Source: Helicostylum pulchrum
Lineage: Eukaryota > Mucoromycota > Mucoromycetes > Mucorales > Mucoraceae
Assembly: GCA_025677825.1 (NCBI GenBank)
Contig: JAIXMO010000002.1
Coordinates: 1 to 64,000 of the forward strand
DNA: 64,000 bases
Direction: 5' to 3'
The position numbers and the translations under genes are program-made. Below the pieces are notes generated by a model that saw only the letters and a list, made by a program, of their open reading frames with translations, ran no database searches and was not told the DNA's origin. Positions 35,878-47,542 of this stretch are shown in pieces (the stretch's first letter is position 1; the number at the start of each line of letters is the position of its first letter).

Positions 35878-38800
35878 ATGTCAACAATACCAAATGGTCA
35901 TGGTATATTAGACACTTCGCCTAAATCAAATACATTTAGTTTATATGCAGAGTCTTCTTCTACTCGTCGAGGATCTGTCTCAATTCATGATTCACCTAAT
36001 ACGCAACGCAAGTTTATAGACTCTACATTGTCACAAGCAGTTGAATTAGCAAAGAACTTTGTACCTCCTCGCATGTAACGTATACTTTGATTTGTAAAAA
36101 TAATAATAATTTTGTATATACTGAACAACAATTCTTTTTTTTTTAAAAAAAAAGTGGTGGTGGTACAAGTGGAAGCGGTTCAAATTCAGGTAATCATTCA
36201 AGACAAAGTAGTTATCAGTACCAATCTCCAACAGATTCTCCTCATATCGTCACTGGCGATTTACCAAAGAGTATCGACCCGTTTACCCTGTTAAAGATGG
36301 CTCCTAACGTAGTCAAGACTAGAAAAGGAAGTGTATTAGCTAGAAATACTATTTTAAAAATGGATCATTTTCAAAGTGGTAAAATATATATATTTCTAGT
36401 GATTTATGCGTGTGTGTGTATATTTTAACACTCGTTTTTTTTTTAAAAAGGAACCAATACAAATCTTGACCTTCATCTTCAAGGTGCCCCGAATTTTCGT
36501 GTAGCGGAGTTGGACGTGTACGGTGTTGCACAACCTACAGTAAGCGAGCAGAAGATAGAGAAATAAAGATAGCGTATTAAAAGGGACGGATTTTTTTTTC
36601 ATAGGTAATCGGATTATCTACTATTTTAGCCATGTTGAATTGCCATCCAAATAGTTTAAATACAACGGCGTCATGCACGTGGTAAGTTTATCTTTATTTG
36701 GGAAGTTTTACGTTGTACTAAAAAAACAAACATCAGGTTTTCAACTCGTGAAGAACCATTAGGTACTATTAAAAAAAAAGGAAAATAACGTATTGCTGAT
36801 CTTTTTGTCTTTGCATATAGTTTATTTGAACGGATCACCTTACGTGATGCGAGAGTATGCTGATCCAATGCAAAATATGAGCGCCTTTTTAGGAATCAAT
36901 TCAATTCGGTTAGAGAAAGTGGAAGAAAGGTTGAAACTGGATGTTGTAAAGGAAGCAAAGTCCTTAGGAGGGTTAATTTTAGTTCACCAAGAACTATGTA
37001 AGTTTTTTTTTGTTATGTTTATAGTTTTCACTATATTAAATCACTTTCTCTTTTTAAGCGGATGGAAGTGTTGTACCTTGTTATATTGCGGCTGATCAAG
37101 TACAAACACCAAAAGAAGGTTAGATATAAAAGCATAAAAAATTAAAAATACAACTTATTAAAAAAAAAAAAAATAGTGTTTGAGTCGTTTCAAGGAAAAG
37201 GGTATCGATTAAAGTATTTTCGAATTCCAATCTCACCTAGTCAAGCACCAGAGGAAAATTACTTTGACGAATATATTAATGTCATTCGTAATTTAGAGCC
37301 TACTGATCCACTTATCTTTAACTGTGGTATGGGTGCTGTAAGAAGTAAGTTACAAAAAAGTTTAATATTAAAAATTAAAGACTAAAATTACAAAAAAGCT
37401 ACGGTCGGCATTATTATCGCTCAAATCATTCGTCGTACGCAATTAATTGAGGTTGGTAAGCAGGACCCCTTTCCTATTCCCGGTTGGAGCTATACCAATG
37501 AATCCAATATATCAGATGAGGTGAATATGAACAGGTACGTAAGAGGTCTGGAAGAAGCGGATAACGTCAATGCAAAAAACAATGCTGTACTACGTCTCGT
37601 TCTTATTTTAGAAAATGGTTAGTTTCTTTTTATTTATTTTTTAAAAAAAATATGCTAAAACATTATATATAATAGCCTTGGACACAAAAATGTCTTCACG
37701 TTCGGCTATTGAATGGGTTATGCAACGTGGATCCATGATTGAAAACCTAAAGGAGGCAGTCATGGGAAACTACCAATCTATCAGCTCTTTAACTACTGTA
37801 TTGGAAAGCGGTACATTTAGCAAAAAAGTCTTGGATGTTGTTATTGACCGATGTAAGTTATCATATTAAAAAAAACACAATAAAAAAAACTAAACCAACT
37901 TTTTTATACGCGTTAGCTGATGCGGTTATTAATTTAAGAGAATCCATTTTAACCAACCGTATCCGACAAACAACGCAAACATCATCTACAGGCTACGACG
38001 AAAACAACTACCTCGGTAAAGCCTTGGGCGGTTTACAACGTTACTTTTTCCTACTGTGTTTCACTGCCTATGTCAACGAATCTCCCAACACCAAGTTCGA
38101 GATGAGGTTTTCCAATTGGGTTCGAAACCGTACCGAAGTCTGGGCTATGTTGAAGAACATGCGCAGAAAGGGACCTCGCTTATACATGTTTCGTCCTGTA
38201 GAGGACTTGCATCATTTGGTTCAACCCAATCACAGGTCAGGCAGAGCCGTGAATTCGCAAGGTATGTTTGATATGACCGGTGCTGGACCTCAATCAAACG
38301 CAAATATTACTGTCGAAATGGAAGAATTTGTAATCAATTCTTGCATGGGTGTTGTATTAACACCTCAAACTATTTTAAAAGTTGATTTCTGGCATTTCGG
38401 TTACTTGAACACAAACGAAGACGACGAATCTACACCCTCTACCAAAGTAGAGAACTCAGAAAGACACCATAATTTTGTTATTGACGGTGCATCTAACTTC
38501 CGAAGAATCGAGAACACACATGTATACGGCGTGGCTCAACCCACTGTCAACGGACTTCGTCAAGTGGTCCGTTCGTTATTACGAGACAGGCCTAAATCGG
38601 AACGCATCCTTTGGATCAATTTACGTGAAGAGCCTATTATTTACATCAACGGTATCCCTTACGTATTACGTGACAGAGCATCCACGCTAAGAAACTTGAG
38701 AGCCTACAAAGGCATCACAGGGTCTCGTATGGAACAGCTAGAGGAAAGGTTAAAAGAAGACGTCATTCGTGAAGTAACTCAATATGGTGGTCGGATCTTG

Positions 38801-41263
38801 TTACACGGCGAGAATAAGGACGGTAATGTGTTGTCGTCGTGGGAAGAAGTAGATGTGCAGGATATCTTGACCGTAAGAGAAGTTATGGAGTCGGCTGCTT
38901 TTGAAATAGGCAACCTGGCGGTGGATCAAGAAGGTTTATCGTCTGATGATGATGAAGGTTTAAGACGAGTAACTGGCGTCTTGGAGTATCATCGTGTACC
39001 CATTACCGCCGAAAAGGCCCCAGAATGGAGAGACTTTGATGATTTAAGGCTACTTGTTACTGGCGTTGATCTATCCAAGACTGCTATTATTATGTAAATT
39101 ATTTTTTTTTTTAAAAAAAAAAGTAGACTAACCCCTTTTTATTATACTTGTAGGAATTGCCAAGTTGGTTTAGGTAGATCTACTACCGGTACTATTATTG
39201 CCACCTTATTAACACGATGGATGCGGCCCACGGTATCTCTTCCACCAAGCAACACGACGTATCCCAACTACCAAATCATCAACAGCCTATTACGAGTGAT
39301 TAAACGAGGCCTTGAGAACAAGGGCGTGGTAGATTACACACTGGATCAATGTAGCGTCGGTGCTAGTAATTTACGAGCCACGATCGAATCAGCACGTATC
39401 CAGGCCGAAAAAGAAATTGAGGACGATCCAACGCAATTCAAGCGTACTGTGAAACGTGGTATCACCTCACTTGAAAGATACTTTATGCTTATCTGTTTCC
39501 AGGCCTATTTGGACAGTACCTCTGCGTCCATGGTCAGAGAGACCGAAAGCTTTGCCTCGTGGATGAAGAGACGCCCAGAGCTAGGTACCATCTTGCAAGA
39601 CCTTTTGCATACGCAGCAAGACGAATTTAGATCCTTGATCCCCGTGGAAGAATCAATTGGCGATGGTATGGCGCTCTCGAGTGAGGTAATGCGTGTAGTC
39701 AATGCAAGACACGGTCAAGTACTATCACAACAAACCATTTTAAAACACGACGCGTTCCCAGGGTGTCAAAAGATGAGCTTAAAGGAAAAAATCCCAGGTG
39801 CGTATAATTTCAGAAGGGTAGAGATCAAAAAAGTAAAGCTGGCTGTCAAATATGGTGGATTGGCTGCCACCGTCAGTGGATTAGCTGCAGATATGGAAAG
39901 AACCGATGATGAAGTCCAGCCAAGTGCTCCCTTTATCTCTGGTTGTGCTATGCCAAATAAAGACGCAATCAAGTCGATCTTGAAGGCGATGCATGCTGGC
40001 CCAGGTGGAAAGAGATGGGTGTTTTGGACTTGTTTACGTGAAGAACCAGTACTCTATGTCAATAAAAACCCCTATGTGTTGAGATTGTTTAGCGATCCAC
40101 TTAAAAATCTTGAAACTACCGGGATATCAAAGGAAAGAGTTGAAAGTATGGAAGATCGAATGAGATTGGACGTTATACAAGAATTGAACGAATATGAAGG
40201 TCGTATGCTGTTACACGATGAAGACAATACATTTAATTTGCTGGTAAAAAAGGAAACTTTTTTTTGTATCTTTTTTTTTTTTGTCTCACATTTTTTTCAT
40301 ATATTTAGCCACTGTGGGAAACTGTGCCAGCAGATCAAATAGAAACTCCTAGTCAAATATTCGAATCTATCCGTGCTGAAGGTTATCAAGTTGACTATAC
40401 CAGAATTCCCATGTAAGACGTTAAAAAAGAAATCAAAGAAGTAAACCTTTTTTTTTTAACCTTTTTTTTAACATAGTACTGATGAACAAGCGCCTATTCC
40501 CGATGTATTTGATCAGTTGATACATCGTATGCACGAAGCAAATCAAGGTGTTGACGTACTATTTAATTGTCAAATGGGGTGAGAAATAAAATGAATTTAT
40601 ATATGTCCATCTGTTAAACTAACTGAAACATTTGTTTTTGGTAGTCGTGGTCGTACTACTACAGGAATGATTGTTGCCTCGTTATTATCTATGATATTAA
40701 GTAACGACGCTATAGGAGACACAACGGATTCATTTATGGTAGATAGTGTATCATCTAGTTCCAACCTGTTTAGTTACCGTTCCAGTCTATTAGAGGACGA
40801 CGAAAACGACGAATCACACGAAGAAAGGGAACGATACCAAAATGGAGAATACCGAGTAATTCTTCAATTAGTAAGTGTGTTGGCATACGGTAAATTGGCC
40901 AAACGACTTACAGACCAAGCGATTAATATGTGTGACCATATGCAAAATTTAAGAAGAGCAATTTATGATTACAAACTGCGCATTGAAGCCATGACAGATC
41001 AGGGATCTAAAAAGTGGAGAGCTGCACGTGAGGCTGCTCATAATTATCTGGTGCGTTATTTTTACTTGGTTGTGTTTGCCAACTACTTATTGGAAGAGAT
41101 GGGACATATAAATTCAACTGTGATTGACTCTGTAGAGGAAAATACACAAGAATGTACTTCAGCTTTTAAAGAAGCAACAAAATTAACTACTTTTAAGGAA
41201 TGGTTAAAAGGACGAAGAGAAATCGTCAATATTATCTCTTTACAATCACTTGATTTATCTTGA
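35878..41263 (+). CDS. Paladin-like protein with three phytase/PTP-like domains
   Basis: A large multi-exon gene (about 1,500 codons) from ATG 35878 to TGA 41263. A Ser-rich N-terminus is followed by three homologous units. Each has a start block (VLARNTILKMD, VLTPQTILKVD, VLSQQTILKHD), then a REEPLVYLNGSPYVMRE-type block, then a cysteine phosphatase loop C-x5-R. The loops are CGMGAVRTT (37330), CQVGLGRST (39160) and CQMGRGRTT (40572/40645). This is the PTP-like phytase/paladin family (inositol-hexakisphosphate domain proteins); catalytic activity is uncertain for vertebrate paladin. All three loops keep Cys and Arg, so activity is possible here. Introns sit at or next to each loop. A cytosolic signalling or inositol-phosphate role is inferred. 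Its right neighbour is the SLC1-type transporter on the same strand. Confidence 0.88.
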
Positions 41264-41812
41264 ACTTTTTTTTAGCGTAAAGTATAATAAAATAAAAATT
41301 CCCAAGCTATCATGAATTATATCGTACTTATTTTTCCAGTGTTTCTGATGCAAAAAAAAATGGGTCGGGGTAAATAACGAAATAAGAAAAAAGAAGCAGA
41401 TACTCTTTTTGAATGTCATGTTCACATGACACAAAACCCAATCTAATGCTTTTTTTATAATTATGAGAACAAACAGAGCGTACAAACGATAACATTTAGA
41501 TTCAATAATTGATTCTGTAACTTTGTGTAGCCGGATCAGCGTAATACAAAATTTTGTCCTGAGAAAATAATTTGATGAATCTAACTTTATTTTGGTGATT
41601 GGGTACTTTTTTCTTGATCCCCCCCTCCTTTGTACATATAAAAAAAAAGTATATAAAAGTAGGTTGTAAAAAAGGTAAGTTTTTCATCTTTACTTTTCTT
41701 TTGTTTGGTTTAAAAAGGATCTGGCTATTTCTTTTAAAAAAAGTCTCATTTTTATTACTTAATTTATACTCTCCCGGGCCCATCACATTTCTCTCTTTCT
41801 CTTTTGCCTCCT
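41264..41812. other. Intergenic
   Basis: Spacer between the paladin-like gene and the transporter gene, AT-rich with a CT-rich leader (41788-41805). Open frames on both strands are low-complexity and not protein-like. Confidence 0.5.
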
Positions 41813-43738
41813 ATGGACGATATTACACCTCAAAAGCGTCCTCAACATGATGAAGTAAACCCCACCTCTGAAAAGGTAGAAGCTGGCTCTTTTACTGAAA
41901 ATGTCCATGACAATAAATCTATTATGGATGACAGTTCTTCTTATCATCGTCGACAAACTACTACTACTGGTTATAATAATACTCGTCAAATCCCAGAGCA
42001 TCTCAAGATTGCTAAACCCGAAAATGTTGGCTATTCTCCTCGTATCGCTAACTTAGGTAAGAACATTGGAGGTTTCTTTTCAAAGGTCTTAGGACCTGTT
42101 GGAACTGGTCTTCGCTTCTTGCAAAGAAGAACCAACTTGACATTTTGGATCGTTTTGGCCATGATCATTGGTATCTTGGTTGGTCATTTCGCTCCTGAAT
42201 TCGGAAAGGAAATTAAACCTTTGGGCGATGCCTTTATTCGAATGATTAAAATTATTATTGTTCCTTTGGTTTTCAGTGTTCTTGTCATCGGTATTGCTGG
42301 TCATGGTGATGATATTGGTAAAGTAGGAAAATTAGCTATCAAGACTATTATCGTAAGTATATAAATTCTTTTTTAATTTTATGATCTGAGATTAACTTTT
42401 TTATGTGTGTGTGTAGTATTTTGAAATTGTTACAACACTTGCTCTTGCTATCGGTTTAATTATGGCTAACCTCGTAAAACCTGGAGTTGGTGTTATCTTA
42501 CCTGTTGGCGAAGATCTTTCTGATATTGAAAAATTGGCTGATACTGGAAAGACTTCCATCACTTGGGCTAAAGAGTTATTCTTGATCGTGCCTGAAAATT
42601 TCTTTATTGCTGCTGTTGAAAATCAAGTTTTGGCTATTGTCTTTTGTGCTGTTTTGTTCTCTTGTGCTATGATGAAGGCTGACAGAAAAAGTAAGAAGTT
42701 TATGCTCAGAATCAATGAATCTCTTTCTCAAGTAAGCTATATACATATATTCTTATATACGTACAAAAACTAACCTGAATGGTGTTACTGTAGGTCATGT
42801 TTCAATTTGTTGGTTTAATCATGAACTGTAAGTTACTTACATTGTACAAAGAGAGAATAAAAAAACTGACATGATTTAAAATAGATGCTCCTATTGGTAT
42901 TGGTGCTGCTTTAGCTGCCACTGTTGGTGCTAACGGTATTAGTGTATTGGCTAATCTTGGTAAGCTTATCGGTTGTCTTTATGCTTCCTTGGTTATCTTT
43001 ATCATTATTGTCTTGCTCCCTATCATGTTCCTCTCTAAAATCCCTATCCTTGGTTTTATTAAGGCTGTCGCTCAACCTTGGTTGCTTGCCTTTAGTTCTG
43101 CCTCCAGTGAATCTGCTCTTCCTTTAGCTTTTGAAAGAATGCGTGAATTTGGTTGTACAAATGCTCTCACAGGTTTCGTCATTCCTTGGTAAGCCTTAAA
43201 ATGTTACCTTCTATTTTTAAAAAACTTTGGTAAATGAATATTAATCTTTTTGTAACATATTAGTGGCTATTCTTTTAACCTCGATGGTACCACCCTTTAT
43301 CTCTCTTTGGCCACTATCTTTTGTGCTCAAGCTTCTGGTATGGAATTAGATATTGCTACACAACTTTCTATTTTGGGTACTCTCATGTTATCTTCTAAGG
43401 GTGTGGCTGCTATTCCCAGAGCTTCCCTTGTTGTCTTGTCTGGTACTTTAGCTCAATACGATATTCCTTTTGAGGCTGTCTTGATGATCATGGGCGTCGA
43501 TGCTATTATGGATATGGCTCGTACCTCTGTTAACGTTATCGGTAATTGTCTTGGTTGTTGTGTTATGGCTCGTGTCGAAGGTTCTTTCCGTGGGGATGAA
43601 TGGCGTGAAGAAGAGGAAGACCGTCGTTATCAAAAGTATATTGATGAACAGCAAAAGGCCGGTTTAATCAATGAAGATGATAATCTCTCAAATATTGTTG
43701 TCTTGCGTGATGATAATGAGAAGAGTACTCATCATTAA
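41813..43738 (+). CDS. SLC1/DAACS-type dicarboxylate or acidic amino-acid:cation symporter
   Basis: Five exons, 41813-42352, 42417-42731, 42794-42827, 42885-43188 and 43264-43738, give 555 residues. A hydrophilic N-terminus (about 105 residues) precedes eight expected membrane segments and the two re-entrant hairpins of the family. Landmarks are the serine-rich hairpin SSASSESALPLAFE, the TM7 NLDGTTLY motif (NMDGT-type, Na+ site), SSKGVAAIPRASLVVL (hairpin 2), and TM8 DAIMDMARTSVNVIGN, whose Asp, Arg and Asn bind substrate and Na+. The Arg in TM8 is typical of acidic amino-acid transporters. It probably imports glutamate, aspartate or C4-dicarboxylates with cations at the plasma membrane. The start is ATG 41813; the open frame extends upstream only through non-ATG codons. 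Confidence 0.95.
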
Positions 43739-45377
43739 ATTTCATCCTTAAAAATTAATTCTTTACCCCTCCTTTTCCCATTTTTTGTGATAGTATATAT
43801 ATAATCTCTTTATTTTAAAAAACAAAATATAATAAACCATATCCCCTTTTAATTGACATATATTTCGGAAGCTTAGTATTGCAAATAAGATAATTCGTGT
43901 GAAATATAGTGTCAATAACATGACCTGATAAACCGAGTGTAGTGCCTAAATAGGTATATCTGCGCTACATCGTGTGATAGTAACCAAACTGTGCGAAATA
44001 AAATATCACACCCTTATTATTCCCAATTTTTCTATTCTCGGTACAATAAACGAATAACCTGATTTATGTTTGAGAATAGATTTTTTTTTTGTGATCAACT
44101 GAAAAAGGAAAAAGGTGGGGATTCTTGATACACTCGTTTCGCAAAAAGTGGGACGTATTTTTTTTCGAAAAAACTTGTTGCATGAAATAAGTTAGAATAA
44201 CAAGTACACAAATCAGTATTAAAATGATCTAATAGCCTATTTATTCCATCTGCTTTTTATTTCTTTATGTCCGTACTTACGGGTGTAGTTCTTTCAGAGC
44301 AGCCGTCGTACATAAAGAACTTCTTAAAGTGCTCAAATGTTCTCTACCACACTGTCATACCATCTACTTTTCTCTAACACTTTATAAAGGTAGCGGTAAA
44401 ACTAAAGCTTATTCTAATTCGAATATTACACCAATATTAAAAGTTTTCTGAAAATTCTAGGGCAGAATATATTCACCTGTGGTCCCTCGAAATGCCCGCA
44501 AAATAGGGTTTAGTTATTGAGCATTTAATCTAAACCAAAGTCTATCAGCGATACTGAAAAAATATTGGAAACTTTGTGTAGAAGTTTAGCGTAAGCCGAA
44601 AATAGCCTATATGTAGTAATCAGTAACGTAGCGATTTTACAGGATTTCGTTTTAAAAAACCTGCACTACTCCCAACAAGATGAAGAAATAACGTCTGAAC
44701 TGCCTCATTTGCATGATTTGTTTACTTTGCGCAAGTTGAAAGATTAATTTTTTTTATCAACCTTCTAAATAAGTAGACAGTTTCCATGATCATTAGTTAA
44801 TCAGTTAGAAGATTAAAGGGGGGCCGCCAGAGAGCCTAAATTCGAGAAGGCATGCTATATAGAGCAGCAATCTTTGAGTATCAATATCCACACCAGTACT
44901 AGTGGGATTTTTTTTTGTACAGAGAATAAGCAGAGCAAAATTAAGGTCTTGTAAAAGAGAGAGAGATCCAGCAGATACAGTGGTAGATTAACATGACATA
45001 ATTTTGGACAAAGCTTCAGTAGTATTTGGGCATTACTTCAGCAGAGCTAGACATACGTCTAGCCGTGTATACTTTCATCGCATACACTGCTTACACCAGT
45101 TACACTGCTTACACCACTTATGCGGAGTATCCAAACCAACGAAACAAGAGGTTGACGGACTGACGTATCAGCAACAGTACTATAGGAAGAATGAGGTAAT
45201 GATTTCGACGAAAGCTGCGAAGAGAAATATCCGCAAAACTACTATTTTACGTTGTAATCTGATGCTTTACGTATATTTGTAGCACTCTTTTTTTCCATAC
45301 ATTTCTCTACATTGCGTCTGGATTAGAATGAGACAAAATCTTCACTGTTACACCTTTTTCTTGTCAACTTTTTTTTT
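43739..45377. other. Gene-poor region with repeats
   Basis: No intact gene. The region contains the second copy of the dispersed repeat (44220-44460) and a short tandem ACTGCTTACACCAGTT/ACTGCTTACACCACTT duplication at about 45081-45120. Other open frames are not protein-like. Confidence 0.5.
44220..44460. repeat. Dispersed repeat, copy B
   Basis: Same block order as 34990-35240 in the same orientation: TTTATGTCC, TTAC, GTTCTT, ATAAAG, GCTCAAATGT, CCAC and CTTTATAAAG. Divergence is substantial, so the copies are old. The ends could not be defined. Confidence 0.55.
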
Positions 45378-46020
45378 TTACTTTAAAGTATTATCATCAA
45401 TAGCAACCAATTCGAAATCGCCGTTTGCTTTATGAACCAAATGATTTCGAATCATGGATAACTTATCGATGGCATCATGCTTATGCTGCTTGATTCTTCT
45501 TGTGTCTGATTAATTAATTGGTCCAACACCAGTATGCTGTAGACATCCTCTGTGTACGTCGTGTTCTTTAAATACTTGACCATGTCCTCTGTGCCAAACC
45601 AAACCAAAGAGCCAATCTTTCCTTTTCAGCTAGCCCGTGTCGAGTATCAACTTGGTGCCGGTGACTGATATAACTGATTGTTGAATCCAGTCTTAGGTAG
45701 TTAATGTACACTTGGTCACTGTAACTCTGTGAATTTTTTTAAAAAAAAGCTCATAACTTCCGCTCTGTCGGTTAAAGGTACCGTGTGCTGCTGCTGCTGT
45801 GTAGGTTTAGAAAAAAAACTATAGTTGGACGACCCTTGCTTTTCTCGTGTTTCAAATTCGAACAATGGTACAGTAGTTGTCGTATCACGAGCAATACGAA
45901 ACCCACTGCTAATACTTGATGACTGTTGTTGTATGTTAATTATTTAAATGTGATAACGTTTTATTAGAGTGTTAATGTGTTTGTATGACTATCGCTCGAT
46001 TTATCAGCCCAAGGTTTCAT
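45378..46020 (-). pseudogene. Decayed unrecognised gene with several frame breaks
   Basis: From ATG 46020 (MKPWADKSSDSHTN) the minus strand reads through shifted frames. After a likely intron comes SGFRIARDTTTTVPLFEFET, then PLTDRAEVMSFFLKKF. After a shift comes YINYLRLDSTISYISHRHQV and EKERLALWFG, after another TEDMVKYLKNTTYTEDVYSI, and after a third DAIDKLSMIRNHLVHKANGD with GDFELVAIDDNTLK and a stop at 45378. The pieces are helical, charged and plainly coding in origin. At least three shifts cannot all be explained as introns, so a pseudogene is most likely, unless the assembly has indels at homopolymers. No family is recognised. Confidence 0.55.
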
Positions 46021-46276
46021 GGTTGTTTACGAATATTTTGGTTCCTTGTATATTTGGGTAGGTTTCATTAGTGACAAAGAAACAGTTATTTCAGTGACTT
46101 TACTACCAGCTACAATGCGTTAAACGGTACAGTAAAAACAATCTTATAATTAACCTTTGTTTTATTTTTATAATTGCTTGATCTATAAAAACTATATAAA
46201 CATGTCCTCTCTTTCCCCTCCCCCTCTTTTTTTTTCTTTCATACATTACTTTTACATACTTAAGAAATTTATTAAA

Positions 46277-46842
46277 ATGGAGAATAGAAGAAATAGTAAG
46301 TTTTTGAATTTCTACATTGTTTTATTTATCAGGGTCTAATTTTTTGTGTGTAAGCTTTATGTGACATATGTGGACAAAATTTTGTAGGCATGCGAGGTCT
46401 CCGTGCACATCGAAGTACGGATACATGTCTTACACCGCGCGAAAGACAGATCCAAGAGCTAGAGGAAGAAATACGTCGACAGGAACGAAAACTGCGATCG
46501 CAAGAAAGAAAGCAAGAGCGAGCCAGACATCGAGCCAAACAATTAAAGAGAGAGGTAGATGAACTAAGACGGCTGGATCAACCAGACAACTGAATCCGCA
46601 AGGGCCTGCTGTTATTGAAATCGCTTATAATTTCGGTATTTGTCATTTGGATTATTAGAATATTAGTTCTTCCTATTCTTGGTATTAGTTCACAGGAAAG
46701 TTGGGAATTTATGATGTACATCGTCTATCCTTTGGTACAAGTAGCTATTAAATTTCATAATAATATAGCAGCTGTTGCTACGAATATTTATGTTGATAGT
46801 ATCGTAGTTCCAGCTATAAATTTTATTAGCAAAAAAAAGTAA
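46277..46842 (+). CDS. Coiled-coil protein with optional membrane anchor (in-frame UGA)
   Basis: Exon 1 is 46277-46295 (MENRRN) and exon 2 starts at 46388. The main frame encodes a basic/acidic coiled coil (TPRERQIQELEEEIRRQERK, then ERKQERARHRAKQLKRE) and meets UGA at 46591-46593, giving about 74 residues. The same frame then stays open for 83 codons to 46842 and encodes hydrophobic helices (SLIISVFVIWIIRILVLPIL, MYIVYPLVQVAIKFHN) ending ISKKK, a dilysine-like tail. A 48-nt in-frame segment 46555-46602 begins GTAGAT and ends CGCAAG; splicing it would remove the UGA and fuse coiled coil to membrane domain. Readthrough or a recent null mutation are alternatives. No family is recognised. The coordinates given cover the full potential frame. 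Confidence 0.5.
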
Positions 46843-47404
46843 TTTTAATAAAGTTTATACAGTAAAATACTTTACGTCTTCTTTGTCTAGTTTTATTGGT
46901 TTTGTTCGTAGGATGTCATTTACCTGTAATTACATTTTATTATGGAAGAAGGGGCATATATTTTTAAACAATAAAAAAGCATACTCTTGCGATACTACAA
47001 TAGAAATATAATCTCAAAAGTAGCTACGATTCTGTATGCAGCCTTAACACTAACTAAAATATACACACCATTGTAATAATGCGCTGCTGAATAAATAAGG
47101 GAAATAACCCAACGAGACAAAAAAAAAAAAAAAAAAAAAAAAGTTACACCCGATCGTTCGGTTCCTCTCCCTCGCACGCCAGGGAATACTCAGGATCATA
47201 CTCTTCTCCTCATACCACCACTGCCAGCACTCGCGTCCTTCGCCCCCGCTCGTTAACTGGTAGGGTGGTGCATCATCCTACCAACAGAAGGAGACTTGAG
47301 TATATCTATTTTTTTTTTAAACCTCTAAACACAGCAATTTTAAATAAATAAAATACACCTTTATTATAAAAAAGTTATACCTACTGACTTTTATCTCACA
47401 TACA

Positions 47405-47462
<58 letters not shown>

Positions 47463-47542
47463 GTGTATGTGTGTTTACTTTTTTTAATATTTTGTGTTCT
47501 TCATTTTACTCGCAAAGCTACCCTTCTTTCTAAAATAATGCT
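46843..47542. other. Intergenic with GC-rich patch
   Basis: A poly-A run at 47119-47142 is followed by a GC-rich, pyrimidine-biased patch (47145-47290) that stands out from the AT-rich surroundings. No gene or RNA fold was recognised in it. A CT microsatellite follows. Confidence 0.45.
47407..47457. repeat. (CT)25 microsatellite
   Basis: About 25 perfect CT dinucleotides, the longest dinucleotide repeat in the window. Confidence 0.95.

Noticed and set aside
41502..41786. Minus-strand ORF before the SLC1-type gene
   Set aside because: Lys/Phe-rich translation of homopolymers in the leader region.
45004..45282. 92-codon plus-strand ORF
   Set aside because: Its middle is translation of a short tandem repeat and it has no coding character elsewhere.
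46591..46593. UGA as a selenocysteine codon
   Set aside because: No downstream SECIS-like hairpin was recognised and the protein is not a selenoprotein family; splicing, readthrough or mutation are simpler.
47407..47457. CT repeat as a possible CRISPR-like or tandem gene repeat
   Set aside because: It is a simple dinucleotide microsatellite without spacers.
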